Translations under genes and position numbers: made by a program
Assembly: GCF_040137905.1 (NCBI RefSeq)
Contig: NZ_JBEFDG010000066.1
Span: 47,359-111,358, forward strand
DNA from: Corticimicrobacter sp040137905
GTDB taxonomy: Bacteria > Pseudomonadota > Gammaproteobacteria > Burkholderiales > Burkholderiaceae_B
DNA: 64,000 nucleotides
Direction: 5' to 3'
In this document: in pieces, positions 44,832 to 51,822 of the stretch
How positions within the stretch are numbered: position 1 is the stretch's first letter
How the letters are laid out: each line of letters opens with the position of its first letter
The notes under the pieces: model-generated
Databases searched by the model: none
What the model saw: only the letters and a program-made list of their open reading frames with translations
What the model was told of the DNA's origin: nothing

Positions 44832-45437
44832 TCAGGGCTGCAGCCTGCCACCCAGCCAGAATAGCCGCTCGCGTTTCAGAATGGCATGGAGATCGGTGTC
44901 TGTGCGGCCCAATGTCAGGGCATCGTCGGGGGCCTGAGCCAGTGCCGCGATGATGGCATCGGCATGCGCCGGCCAGAGGGCCTGCATCAGCATATCCGGT
45001 GTCATGGCCCGCAAGCCCAGGCGGCGCAGCTCGGAACGATTGAAATCCTTGAGGTTCCAGGTGATGATCCAGGTCAGTGTGTCCGTTGTATCAGATTGCT
45101 GTTGCAACTGATCCTGGATGTGGCGGGCGGCTGCAATGACATGCCAGTCCTTGGGGTCGCTGTAGTGCAGGCCCGATTCCCACTGCGATGGATCGGGGGT
45201 CAGGGCCTGTGGAAACTGCTGTTGCATGTCGTCCCAGGCCTGTTCCAGCACCTGCGGCTCGACCTGCCAGATACGTGTCGCGTTGCGTCGCCATTCTTCG
45301 CCGATGCGAGGGCTCCATGCCGGACGCAGGCAACCGGCATCGGCCAGCCTCAGCAGGAAGGGGCGCACGATGCCCGACATCAGTACGCAGGCATCGAGTA
45401 CGCAGACAGGTGGTGTGGTCAGGGACATGGAAAGCAT
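44832..45437 (-). CDS. PIN-domain protein (putative ribonuclease)
   Basis: The 201-residue product opens with VCVLDACVLMSGIVRPFLLR, the first acidic strand of a PIN nuclease domain. Later acidic positions lie in HYSDPKDWHVIAAARHI and WIITWNLKDFNRSELRRLG, a pattern seen in stand-alone COG1569/DUF-type PIN proteins. Many PIN proteins are VapC toxins, but no small antitoxin gene is adjacent; an XRE regulator lies 140 bases upstream on the same strand and is more likely part of the next unit. Whether it is a toxin is open. Start chosen at 45437; 45428 is also possible. Confidence 0.65.
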   Translation of the reverse strand: MLSMSLTTPPVCVLDACVLMSGIVRPFLLRLADAGCLRPAWSPRIGEEWRRNATRIWQVEPQVLEQAWDDMQQQFPQALTPDPSQWESGLHYSDPKDWHVIAAARHIQDQLQQQSDTTDTLTWIITWNLKDFNRSELRRLGLRAMTPDMLMQALWPAHADAIIAALAQAPDDALTLGRTDTDLHAILKRERLFWLGGRLQP

Positions 45438-45577
45438 GGGTGCGCATCTTACAGGACTGTCGCAGGGCTGCGCTTTTCTTGCGCAGGGAACCGGCGGCGC
45501 GCATGGTTGTGTCGTTTGCGCTACATGTGCCGGGGTTGTGCCCAGGGTTGTCCACAATGGATGGGGAAAACTTCCTC

Positions 45578-45781
45578 TTACCGGATGGTGTGGGGGTTTT
45601 CGAAGATGTCTTCAACCGGGCGCTCGAAAAGGACGCTGATCCGGAATGCCAGATCCAGGGAAGGATCGTGCTTTCCGGTTTCCAGTGCGTTGACCGCCTG
45701 GCGCGAGACACCCAGGCGCGTCGCGACGTCGGCCTGTGTCCAGCCGGCCTCGGCGCGCAGTACTCGCAATCTGTTTTTCAT
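45578..45781 (-). CDS. XRE-family HTH regulator (small, Cro/CI type)
   Basis: The 67-residue protein is almost entirely one helix-turn-helix domain: NRLRVLRAEAGWTQADVATR, LGVSRQAVNALETGKHDPSL and DLAFRISVLFERPVEDIFE. Proteins of this type often pair with a small membrane protein encoded just upstream. Here such a gene ends three bases before its ATG, so the two are surely co-transcribed. A perfect palindrome GTAAA-G-TTTAC at 46275-46285, upstream of the pair and inside a promoter for the divergent hydrolase, is a likely operator. Confidence 0.88.
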   Translation of the reverse strand: MKNRLRVLRAEAGWTQADVATRLGVSRQAVNALETGKHDPSLDLAFRISVLFERPVEDIFENPHTIR

Positions 45782-45784
45782 GTT

Positions 45785-46195
45785 TCAGCGGCTTGTGCGA
45801 ACAAAGGGAGACACCAGGGCGTATATGCCCCAGAACACCGGATAGATGAGCCAGCCCGGCAGGTGCGGGGCTGCTGCGTAGGTTTCCCCGAATCCCCAGG
45901 TACTCCACAGGGCCATGGTGGCACCTGCCGAGATGATGAAGTTCTTGGCAACGATGGCACGCACGTATTCGTCACTGTCTGCCATGAGCCGCAGGGTGGC
46001 CCAGATCTGGGCCGCCACGGGCAGCGCCACTGCCACTGCCAGGATCCAACCGAACGCCTGTCCGAGAATGCCGTCGAACACCCCCAGGATGGCGGCCAGA
46101 TTGAGCAGCACATAGATGCCCATGAATGCGGCGGTGCGGATCATGTAGGTGCGGGTGGGCGAAGGGATGCTTGAGGTAGCGGCGCGGGTGTGCAT
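45785..46195 (-). CDS. Small integral membrane protein paired with XRE regulator
   Basis: I do not recognise a named family with certainty. The product (136 residues from the ATG at 46195; 46210 and 46144 are alternatives) has four predicted membrane segments: AAFMGIYVLLNLAAILGVF, GWILAVAVALPVAAQIWATL, NFIISAGATMALWSTWGF and LIYPVFWGIYALVSPFV. It precedes the XRE gene by three bases. Such membrane/XRE pairs (DUF2178-like) are common in bacteria, and a role in sensing or controlling the regulator is possible but not shown. Confidence 0.65.
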   Translation of the reverse strand: MHTRAATSSIPSPTRTYMIRTAAFMGIYVLLNLAAILGVFDGILGQAFGWILAVAVALPVAAQIWATLRLMADSDEYVRAIVAKNFIISAGATMALWSTWGFGETYAAAPHLPGWLIYPVFWGIYALVSPFVRTSR

Positions 46196-46274
46196 GGCGT
46201 GACAGCCCATAGAGGAAAGAGGATATGGATGGGGAATACATGACTTTGAGTATGTCGTGTTTTCTTGTCAATAA

Positions 46275-46285
46275 GTAAAGTTTAC
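46275..46285. promoter_or_regulatory. Palindromic operator-like site between XRE operon and hydrolase
   Basis: GTAAAGTTTAC, a perfect 5-1-5 palindrome, sits in the 17-base spacer between TTGTCA (46265-46270) and TACATT (46288-46293), a plausible promoter for the divergent hydrolase. It is 80 bases upstream of the XRE operon start. A dimeric XRE protein bound here would block the promoter. Confidence 0.5.
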
Positions 46286-46322
46286 CTTACATTAAGGGCT
46301 ATACACACAAAGGAAGAACTCC

Positions 46323-47222
46323 ATGCGCCTATCGACTATGCTGACAGCCATCGGACTGTCGTTCTCCCTATCCAACGCCGCCTTGGCTCAATCCGAGGTG
46401 ATTGATGCCGAGAGTGTCGGACACGACCGGATTTCCGTGGTGGTCGAGGGGGAGGGGCCGGATGTCATTCTGGTACCGGGCATGGCGTCGTCGCGCGACG
46501 TCTGGTCCGGCCTGGCGGATCGTCTGCGGCAGACCCATCGGCTGCATCTCGTGCAGGTGGCCGGGTTCGCTGGAGCGCCTCCCGTTGCCGGCGGGTCCGA
46601 TGGGCCTGTGGTTGCGCCGGTGGCCGAGGCCATTGCTGATTACATCGAGCAAGAGCGCCTGGACAGACCGGTCATCATCGGTCACTCGCTGGGAGGGGAG
46701 GCAGCTTTGATGCTGGGTGCCCGTCATCCTGGTCAGGTGGGCAAGTTGATGATCGTCGATGCCTTGCCTTTTTACAGCTTGTTGTTCGATCCGGCGGCTA
46801 CCAGCGAGGCGGCCCGGCCGGGTGCCGAGGTGTTCCGGGCGGCCTGGCTGGCTGCAACGGATGCGCAGGCCGAAACCATGCAGGCGGCCGCGCTTGCCAG
46901 CCTTGTGCGCAATGAGGCCGCCAGGCCTGCGTTGCTTGCTGCCAGCATGCGCTCCGACCGGCAGACTGTGGCCAATGCCAGTCATGAGTTGATGACGACA
47001 GATCTGCGGGGGGAAATCAGCCGTATCGCGGTACCCGTGGAAGTGGTCTACGCCTATGACACAGCGTATGGTGTGCCGGTTGCCAGCGTCGATACAACCT
47101 TCCGTACGGCTTATGGCGAAGTGCCGGAGGTCGTTTTCAGGCGCATCGATGACAGTTTTCACTTCATCATGCTGGATCAGCCGGAGCAGTTCGAGCGTAC
47201 CGTGATCGAGTTTTTGCGGTAA
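46323..47222 (+). CDS. Exported alpha/beta-fold hydrolase
   Basis: The 299-residue product has a signal peptide (cleavage after NAALAQ) and an alpha/beta-hydrolase fold: oxyanion region VILVPGMASSRDVWSGLAD, nucleophile elbow GHSLGG (Ser122) and late DDSFHFIML (His280). It should be a periplasmic or secreted esterase, lipase or related enzyme; the substrate is unknown. AAGGAAG precedes the ATG at 46323. It is divergent from the membrane/XRE pair and its promoter overlaps the palindrome described there, so the XRE protein probably regulates it. Confidence 0.82.
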   Translation: MRLSTMLTAIGLSFSLSNAALAQSEVIDAESVGHDRISVVVEGEGPDVILVPGMASSRDVWSGLADRLRQTHRLHLVQVAGFAGAPPVAGGSDGPVVAPVAEAIADYIEQERLDRPVIIGHSLGGEAALMLGARHPGQVGKLMIVDALPFYSLLFDPAATSEAARPGAEVFRAAWLAATDAQAETMQAAALASLVRNEAARPALLAASMRSDRQTVANASHELMTTDLRGEISRIAVPVEVVYAYDTAYGVPVASVDTTFRTAYGEVPEVVFRRIDDSFHFIMLDQPEQFERTVIEFLR

Positions 47223-47263
47223 TAAGGTTAATGGGGCTATCCGTAACCTGCGACAGCCAAACG

Positions 47264-47291
47264 AAAAGGGGTCTTCCGCATGGAAGACCCC
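47264..47291 (-). terminator. Terminator of tRNA-Arg
   Basis: A 10-bp perfect stem GGGGTCTTCC / GGAAGACCCC with a GCAT loop is followed on the minus strand by TTTT. It may also stop the convergent hydrolase transcript. Confidence 0.85.
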
Positions 47292-47298
47292 TTCAAAT

Positions 47299-47375
47299 TG
47301 GTGCGCCCGGCAGGATTCGAACCCACGACCCCTTGGTTCGTAGCCAAGTACTCTATCCAACTGAGCTACGGGCGC
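47299..47375 (-). tRNA. tRNA-Arg (ACG)
   Basis: A 77-base cloverleaf with encoded CCA on the minus strand. The anticodon stem CTTGG/CCAAG closes the loop CTACGAA (anticodon ACG, read as inosine at the wobble position). The acceptor stem GCGCCCG pairs with CGGGCGC. Confidence 0.97.
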
Positions 47376-47747
47376 ATTTGCTGTTGCACGAACTGCGTGT
47401 TCAGCAAAGAGGAAGAACTATAGCAGACTGATTTTTCTTTTGCAAGAGGCTTTTTGGGGGAGAGAGGGAGTTGCATGCAAGCCTGTGCGCCTGCATGGTC
47501 ACATTGCTCGGGATGCCCCGGAGCCTGTTGCGTTTGAATGAAACGAAAATTTAAATTTAAAAAATAAATTTATTCTTGCAGTAGTGAAATCTGTGTGCCA
47601 GTATAAAAATCATTGGTTCACATGAACGAATTAATTTTTTTAGGTGTGATCCATATAATAAAGAAGTGGTCGTTATTTCATGAACTGCGATTCTCGATGA
47701 TTTTATGGCCAATAAATAGTGAGTCGCTATTTTTCAGGAGCTGATCA
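47376..47747. other. AT-rich 372-base intergenic region upstream of the CsbD gene
   Basis: No gene is seen here. Toward the left it holds the tRNA-Arg promoter. From about 47545 on it is strikingly AT-rich (runs such as ATTTAAATTTAAAAAATAAA) and contains two palindromic sites around TTCA/TGAA (47613-47630 and 47677-47684). A small hairpin AAATAG/CTATTT (47714-47732) lies just before the CsbD ribosome site AGGAG. It probably carries stress-responsive control elements for the CsbD/DUF1328 pair. Confidence 0.5.
47417..47445 (-). promoter_or_regulatory. Sigma-70 promoter of tRNA-Arg
   Basis: On the minus strand TTGCAA (47440-47445), a 17-base spacer and TATAGT (47417-47422), giving a start about 35 bases before the tRNA. 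Confidence 0.7.
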
Positions 47748-47948
47748 ATGAATAATGATATTGTCGCTGGAAAATGGAAGCAGTTGACAGGCAAGGCCAA
47801 GGCCGCATGGGGCGAGCTGACCGATGACGAGTTGACCCGAACCGAAGGCAATGCCGAGCGTCTGGTCGGGCTGGTGCAGGAGCGCTATGGCAAGACCAGG
47901 GATCAGGCAGAGAAAGAAGTGCGCGAGTTTTTCAAGCGCAATCCCTGA
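47748..47948 (+). CDS. CsbD-family stress protein (YjbJ-like)
   Basis: The 66-residue hydrophilic protein matches the CsbD family: MNNDIVAGKWKQLTGKAKAA then WGELTDDELTRTEGNAERLV and the helical C-terminus GKTRDQAEKEVREFF. CsbD proteins accumulate in stationary phase and general stress in many bacteria; their molecular role is not established. AGGAG seven bases before the ATG is a good ribosome site. A DUF1328 membrane-protein gene starts 58 bases after its stop codon on the same strand. Confidence 0.9.
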   Translation: MNNDIVAGKWKQLTGKAKAAWGELTDDELTRTEGNAERLVGLVQERYGKTRDQAEKEVREFFKRNP

Positions 47949-48006
47949 CCGGCGGTACGTATTTGGCAGGAAGCACCCATAAACTGGCTTAACCGGGAGG
48001 TGACTG

Positions 48007-48171
48007 ATGCTTTATTATGCTGCGGTTTTCTTCGTGATCGCAATCATTGCGGCCGTACTGGGGTTTGGCGGTATTGCTGCTGGCGCGGCAGGGATTGCCA
48101 AGATTCTGTTTTTTGTTTTTCTGGTTCTCGCCGTTCTGTCGATCCTGAGTGGCGTGCTGAGAAAGAAATAA
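48007..48171 (+). CDS. Small membrane protein of the DUF1328 (YtjA) family, second copy
   Basis: A 54-residue reading frame encoding MLYYAAVFFVIAIIAAVLGF, then a Gly/Ala-rich turn and ILFFVFLVLAVLSILSGVLR with the tail KK. It has the same length and two-segment layout as the protein at 6013-6177, with clear residue-level similarity (ARILFFIF versus AKILFFVF). GGGAGGTGACTG precedes the ATG. It is downstream of the CsbD gene, a pairing that fits general stress response. It is short enough to be missed by length cut-offs. Confidence 0.88.
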   Translation: MLYYAAVFFVIAIIAAVLGFGGIAAGAAGIAKILFFVFLVLAVLSILSGVLRKK

Positions 48172-48212
48172 GGCAGGCCATATCGTCAGGTGTGCGTGTG
48201 CCTGAATAATAA

Positions 48213-48515
48213 TTACAGGTTGTCGCCAAATGCGATCAGTGCTGCAACGAAGGTTGTGGCACTGACGCCAGCCAGCCAGTAGGCACGCCTGGCCGCCCAG
48301 GCATTGTCACGGCTGAAGGCTGTGAGAAGGGCAACCAGGGACCACAGGCCACTGAAGGCGAGCAGACAAAGCGTGTAGACAAAACCGCTCAGATCGTACG
48401 ACCCTCCGCCTATGGAAGGGTGTTGCGGGCTGCGAGGCCACAGCCAAGCCACCAGCGGGATGGCAACCACGGCGAAGATGACAAGCCAGACTTGAAATCG
48501 ACGGTCTTTCAGCAT
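48213..48515 (-). CDS. Small membrane protein encoded directly after tRNA-Leu
   Basis: I do not recognise a family. The 100-residue product has three membrane segments: VWLVIFAVVAIPLVAWLW, FVYTLCLLAFSGLWSLVALL and YWLAGVSATTFVAALIAFG. The frame extends further upstream but that part only translates the tRNA genes, so the ATG at 48515 is the sensible start. It lies 21 bases after the 3-prime CCA of tRNA-Leu(TAA) on the same strand with no promoter or ribosome site visible in the gap, which suggests it is read from the tRNA transcript. Confidence 0.6.
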   Translation of the reverse strand: MLKDRRFQVWLVIFAVVAIPLVAWLWPRSPQHPSIGGGSYDLSGFVYTLCLLAFSGLWSLVALLTAFSRDNAWAARRAYWLAGVSATTFVAALIAFGDNL

Positions 48516-48536
48516 AAGGCAAGTGATTGATCTGGC

Positions 48537-48623
48537 TGGTGCCCGAGACCGGAATCGAACCGGTACGACCGCAAGGCCGAGAGATTTTAAGTCTCTTGTG
48601 TCTACCAATTTCACCACTCGGGC
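48537..48623 (-). tRNA. tRNA-Leu (TAA)
   Basis: An 87-base cloverleaf with encoded CCA on the minus strand. The anticodon stem AGAGA/TCTCT closes the loop CTTAAAA (anticodon TAA). The long variable arm typical of tRNA-Leu is present. Confidence 0.96.
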
Positions 48624-48628
48624 TGATC

Positions 48629-48718
48629 TGGCGGAAGCGGTGAGATTCGAACTCACGAAGGGCGCAAACCCTTGCCGGTTTTCAAGACCGGTGCAATCGA
48701 CCACTCTGCCACGCTTCC
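48629..48718 (-). tRNA. tRNA-Ser (TGA)
   Basis: A 90-base cloverleaf with encoded CCA on the minus strand, five bases upstream of tRNA-Leu(TAA). The anticodon stem CCGGT/ACCGG closes the loop CTTGAAA (anticodon TGA). The long variable arm is class II, as for serine. Confidence 0.96.
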
Positions 48719-48868
48719 TTGTGTACACTCCATGGGGTCTTCATGGAAGGTTTCGTGCTCTGCGATCTTGCATCGTAGCAGCATGAAGGGCGCCATGATA
48801 ATCGATTTGCAACATCCAAGGCAAAGGTCCGGCAAAAAACGGACACAGACAACACAGGAATCCGCATC

Positions 48869-49846
48869 ATGCTGGCAATCGAAATCTCCAAACCGGGTGG
48901 CCCGGACGTACTGGTGCCTGTCGAGCGTGCCATCCCGGAGCCTGGTCCCGGGGAGGTGCTGATCCGGGTGGTGGCAGCAGGTATCAATCGACCCGATGTA
49001 TTCCAGCGCATGGGCAGCTATGCGCCGCCGCCGGGGGCTTCCGATCTGCCGGGGCTCGAGGTGTCGGGCGAAATCGTGGCAGGTGATGCGCAAGCTGGCG
49101 GCTTTCGGATCGGTGATGCGGTGTGTGCCCTGACACCGGGTGGTGGTTATGCTGAATACTGCGTTGCGCCGGCCAGCAACTGCCTGCCTGTGCCGGCAGG
49201 CTTGTCGGCGGTCGATGCAGCAGGGTTGCCCGAAACCTGTTTCACGGTCTGGAGCAATGTGTTCGATCGCGGCGCGCTGGCACCGGGTGAGCGCCTGCTG
49301 GTGCATGGTGGTGCCAGCGGGATCGGTACGACGGCGGTCCAGATCGCCCATGCGCTGGGGCACGAGGTCTATGCCACGGTCGGCAGTGACGACAAGGTGC
49401 GTGCCGTCGAGGCACTGGGGGCGACACGGGGCATCAACTACCGCACGCAAGACTATGTGGATGTCGTAAAGGCGGCCACGGATGGACGTGGCGTGGATGT
49501 GATCCTGGATATGGTGGCAGGCGACTATATCAATCGCAACCTGCGCTGCATTGCCGATGATGGACGTATCGTCGTCATCGCACTGCTGGGGGGCGGCAAG
49601 GCCGAAATCAGCATGAGTCATATCCTGTTGCGTCGCATCACCCTGACCGGCTCTACCCTGCGTCCCCGCTCTGTCGAGTTCAAGGCGCAGATCGCACAGT
49701 CCTTGCGCGAACGGGTCTGGCCGCTGATCGAGCAGAAGAAGATCAGGCCGGTTGTCCATGCCACCTTTCCGTTGCGTGACGCGGCGCAGGCGCATGCGTT
49801 GATGGAGTCGAGCGGTCATACCGGGAAAATCCTGCTGACGGCTTGA
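48869..49846 (+). CDS. Zinc-free quinone oxidoreductase (MDR superfamily, PIG3-like)
   Basis: The 325-residue product belongs to the medium-chain dehydrogenase/reductase superfamily, NAD(P)H:quinone oxidoreductase branch. It has the N-terminal GroES-like domain (VVAAGINRPDVFQRMGSYAP), the quinone reductase segment LPETCFTVWSNVFDRG and the cofactor loop HGGASGIGTTAVQIA. Zinc-ligand Cys residues of alcohol dehydrogenases are absent. The layout is closest to human PIG3/TP53I3-type enzymes. It lies upstream of tpiA on the same strand (118 bases), the usual order in Alcaligenaceae. Confidence 0.88.
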   Translation: MLAIEISKPGGPDVLVPVERAIPEPGPGEVLIRVVAAGINRPDVFQRMGSYAPPPGASDLPGLEVSGEIVAGDAQAGGFRIGDAVCALTPGGGYAEYCVAPASNCLPVPAGLSAVDAAGLPETCFTVWSNVFDRGALAPGERLLVHGGASGIGTTAVQIAHALGHEVYATVGSDDKVRAVEALGATRGINYRTQDYVDVVKAATDGRGVDVILDMVAGDYINRNLRCIADDGRIVVIALLGGGKAEISMSHILLRRITLTGSTLRPRSVEFKAQIAQSLRERVWPLIEQKKIRPVVHATFPLRDAAQAHALMESSGHTGKILLTA

Positions 49847-49964
49847 TGGTGCTGTTGTGTTGGGTGGTACAACACGCCGGGCGCAACACACGCTACAATA
49901 GCGGGTTTTCATGTGCGCCCAAATCGGGCCAGATCTCAGTATCCATCGAGTGAATACCACCGCA

Positions 49965-50702
49965 ATGCGTCGCCTGGTCATAGGCAATTGGAAAATGAAC
50001 GGCAGTCTGGCAGAGAATGCCCGGCTGTTGTCGGCCTTGCTTGAGCAGTCGGGTCGAGTGTCCGGTGCCGAGCTGGCTGTCTGTGTGCCCTATCCTTACC
50101 TGGCTCAGGTCGCACAGGCGCTGGATGGTCACGATGCGGCCATTGCCTGGGGTGCGCAGGATGTCAGCGTGCATGTGCGCGGTGCCTTTACTGGCGAGGT
50201 ATCGGCCGACATGCTGCATGATTTCGGCGTGTGCTGGGTGCTGGTGGGGCATTCGGAACGGCGTGCCTATCATGGCGAGTCCGACGAACTGGTGGCGCTC
50301 AAGGCCGAAGTGGCGCTGGCTGCAGGCTTGATGCCGGTGGTCTGTGTGGGTGAGACCCTGCAACAGCATCAGGACGGACTGGCGCATGAAGTGATTACCC
50401 GCCAGTTGGCTCCGGTTCTTGCGTTGGGTGCCGAACGGCTGGCGCGTCTCGTGGTGGCCTACGAGCCTGTCTGGGCCATTGGCACAGGGCAGACCGCCAC
50501 GCCGGAGCAGGCCCAGGAAGTGCATGCATTTATTCGTGCAACGCTGGCGGCAGCCGGCGCAGCACAGGTCAGGTTGTTGTATGGGGGCAGCGTCAAGCCA
50601 GACAACGCCGCCGGATTATTTGCCATGGAAGATATCGATGGTGCCCTGGTGGGCGGCGCATCCCTGGATGCGGATGAATTCATTGCCATTGCTGCTGCTT
50701 AA
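49965..50702 (+). CDS. tpiA: Triosephosphate isomerase
   Basis: TpiA interconverts dihydroxyacetone phosphate and glyceraldehyde-3-phosphate. The 245-residue product has GNWKMNG with Lys10, VGHSERR with His96, the signature AYEPVWAIGTG with catalytic Glu167 and the phosphate loop LLYGGSVKPDNA. The ATG at 49965 gives normal length; a GTG at 49950 is possible. secG follows after 24 bases, the conserved tpiA-secG order. Confidence 0.96.
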   Translation: MRRLVIGNWKMNGSLAENARLLSALLEQSGRVSGAELAVCVPYPYLAQVAQALDGHDAAIAWGAQDVSVHVRGAFTGEVSADMLHDFGVCWVLVGHSERRAYHGESDELVALKAEVALAAGLMPVVCVGETLQQHQDGLAHEVITRQLAPVLALGAERLARLVVAYEPVWAIGTGQTATPEQAQEVHAFIRATLAAAGAAQVRLLYGGSVKPDNAAGLFAMEDIDGALVGGASLDADEFIAIAAA

Positions 50703-50726
50703 AAAAGTATTTCGGAGTCTTTTCTG

Positions 50727-51200
50727 ATGTCATTTGCTCTCAATATCCTGATGGTCGTCCAGATCATCGCCGCGCTTTCGATCATCATCCTGGTGCTGTT
50801 GCAGCAGGGCAAGGGGGCCGACATGGGGTCTTCTTTCGGTAGTGGTTCGGCGGGCAGCCTGTTTGGTGCCACCGGGGCGGCCAATTTCCTGTCGCGCATG
50901 ACAAAATGGGCTGCGGTCGTGTTCTTCTGCGCCACTGGTGGCCTGGCTTATCTGGGCTACGGCTCACGCCAGGCCGTGGACAGTGGCAGCCTGATGCAGG
51001 AGTACAGCAGCGACCGTTCCGTGCCGCAACTGCCGGGTTCCGATCCCGTGCCGGCACCTGCCACTGCCGTACCCGATGCCTCCGTGCCTGCTGCACCTGC
51101 CGCTATCGACGTACCGCAAGCGCCTGCCGCCAGCGATGTCCCGACGGCCGTGCCGGAGGCGCAGCAAGCGCCCGCTGAAACGCAGCCAGCACAGCAATAA
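50727..51200 (+). CDS. secG: Preprotein translocase subunit SecG
   Basis: SecG is the small accessory subunit of the SecYEG channel. The 157-residue product has two membrane segments (LNILMVVQIIAALSIIILVL and WAAVVFFCATGGLAYLGYG) separated by the family loop LLQQGKGADMGSSFGSGSAG. The last 70 residues form a Pro/Ala-rich tail, common in betaproteobacterial SecG. It follows tpiA closely and is followed by tRNA-Leu(GAG), as often seen for secG. Confidence 0.94.
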   Translation: MSFALNILMVVQIIAALSIIILVLLQQGKGADMGSSFGSGSAGSLFGATGAANFLSRMTKWAAVVFFCATGGLAYLGYGSRQAVDSGSLMQEYSSDRSVPQLPGSDPVPAPATAVPDASVPAAPAAIDVPQAPAASDVPTAVPEAQQAPAETQPAQQ

Positions 51201-51211
51201 CGAGTTTGTAC

Positions 51212-51246
51212 AAAGTCATAAATGTTGTGCTATAATTTATGACTTT
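51212..51246 (+). promoter_or_regulatory. tRNA-Leu(GAG) promoter inside a perfect 11-bp inverted repeat
   Basis: AAAGTCATAAA (51212-51222) and TTTATGACTTT (51236-51246) are perfect complements around a 13-base loop. The loop contains TATAAT (51231-51236), the -10 element for the tRNA starting at 51253; a -35-like TTGTAC lies at 51206-51211. The repeat could be an operator or a weak secG terminator. Confidence 0.55.
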
Positions 51247-51252
51247 CCTGAT

Positions 51253-51337
51253 GCCGTCGTGGTGGAATTGGTAGACACGCTATCTTGAGGGGGTAGTGGC
51301 GAAAGCTGTGCGAGTTCGAGTCTCGCCGACGGCACCA
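51253..51337 (+). tRNA. tRNA-Leu (GAG)
   Basis: An 85-base cloverleaf with encoded CCA. The anticodon stem CTATC/GGTAG closes the loop TTGAGGG (anticodon GAG). The acceptor GCCGTCG pairs with CGACGGC, and the long variable arm is present. Confidence 0.96.
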
Positions 51338-51343
51338 AAATTT

Positions 51344-51388
51344 AACCTGTTGATATCCAGAATCAAAAATTATCAGATTCAACAGGTT
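51344..51388 (+). repeat. Inverted repeat after tRNA-Leu(GAG)
   Basis: AACCTGTTGA pairs perfectly with TCAACAGGTT across 25 bases, and an alternative inner stem GAATC/GATTC is possible. It begins six bases after the tRNA CCA. There is no T-run, so a terminator role is uncertain. Confidence 0.5.
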
Positions 51389-51573
51389 GGGCAATGTCTG
51401 ATGTTGTCCTCCGGTTTTCATTTTCAAAGTCCTCATCTCTGTTGTTCTCGTTTTCCCGGGTTGTGTGCAGACATGCTTATGTCTTGTTGCATTGGCTATT
51501 GCCATGCAATACGATGCTTTCAGCATTGCGCCGCAATGCTTTCATCATCGAGGGATTGAGTGGGAACGAAAAC

Positions 51574-51822
51574 ATGAGAAAAGCCACTATCATCATTGCG
51601 CTTGTCAGCCTGGGGGCGCTTGCGGCCTGCCAGGCACCTTCCGGTTCGCACGGCTCGCAATCGGGTACGTCCGAGTTCGATTGCATTGCAGGCACGGTAG
51701 GTGGTGCCCTAATCGGCGGCCTGCTGGGCAATACGATCGGAGGCGGCCGTGGCCGTACGGTCGCAACCGCTGCCGGCATCGGTGCCGGCGGTTATCTGGG
51801 TAACAGCATGGGGTGCCACTGA
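51574..51822 (+). CDS. Glycine-zipper lipoprotein (OsmB-like, small)
   Basis: The 82-residue product has a signal with lipobox LAAC (Cys19) and a Gly-rich segment GTVGGALIGGLLGNTIGGG followed by AAGIGAGGYLGNSMG, a glycine-zipper pattern found in OsmB and SlyB-type lipoproteins. It is probably an envelope lipoprotein whose zipper packs into a membrane. Its stop codon shares one base with the start of the EF-hand gene, so the two are translationally coupled. The frame continues upstream, but the ATG at 51574 starts a proper signal peptide. Confidence 0.75.
   Translation: MRKATIIIALVSLGALAACQAPSGSHGSQSGTSEFDCIAGTVGGALIGGLLGNTIGGGRGRTVATAAGIGAGGYLGNSMGCH

Noticed and set aside
45578..46195. Toxin-antitoxin reading of the XRE gene with the PIN gene
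   Set aside because: The XRE gene is three bases behind the membrane-protein gene but 140 bases from the PIN gene, so its partner is the membrane protein.
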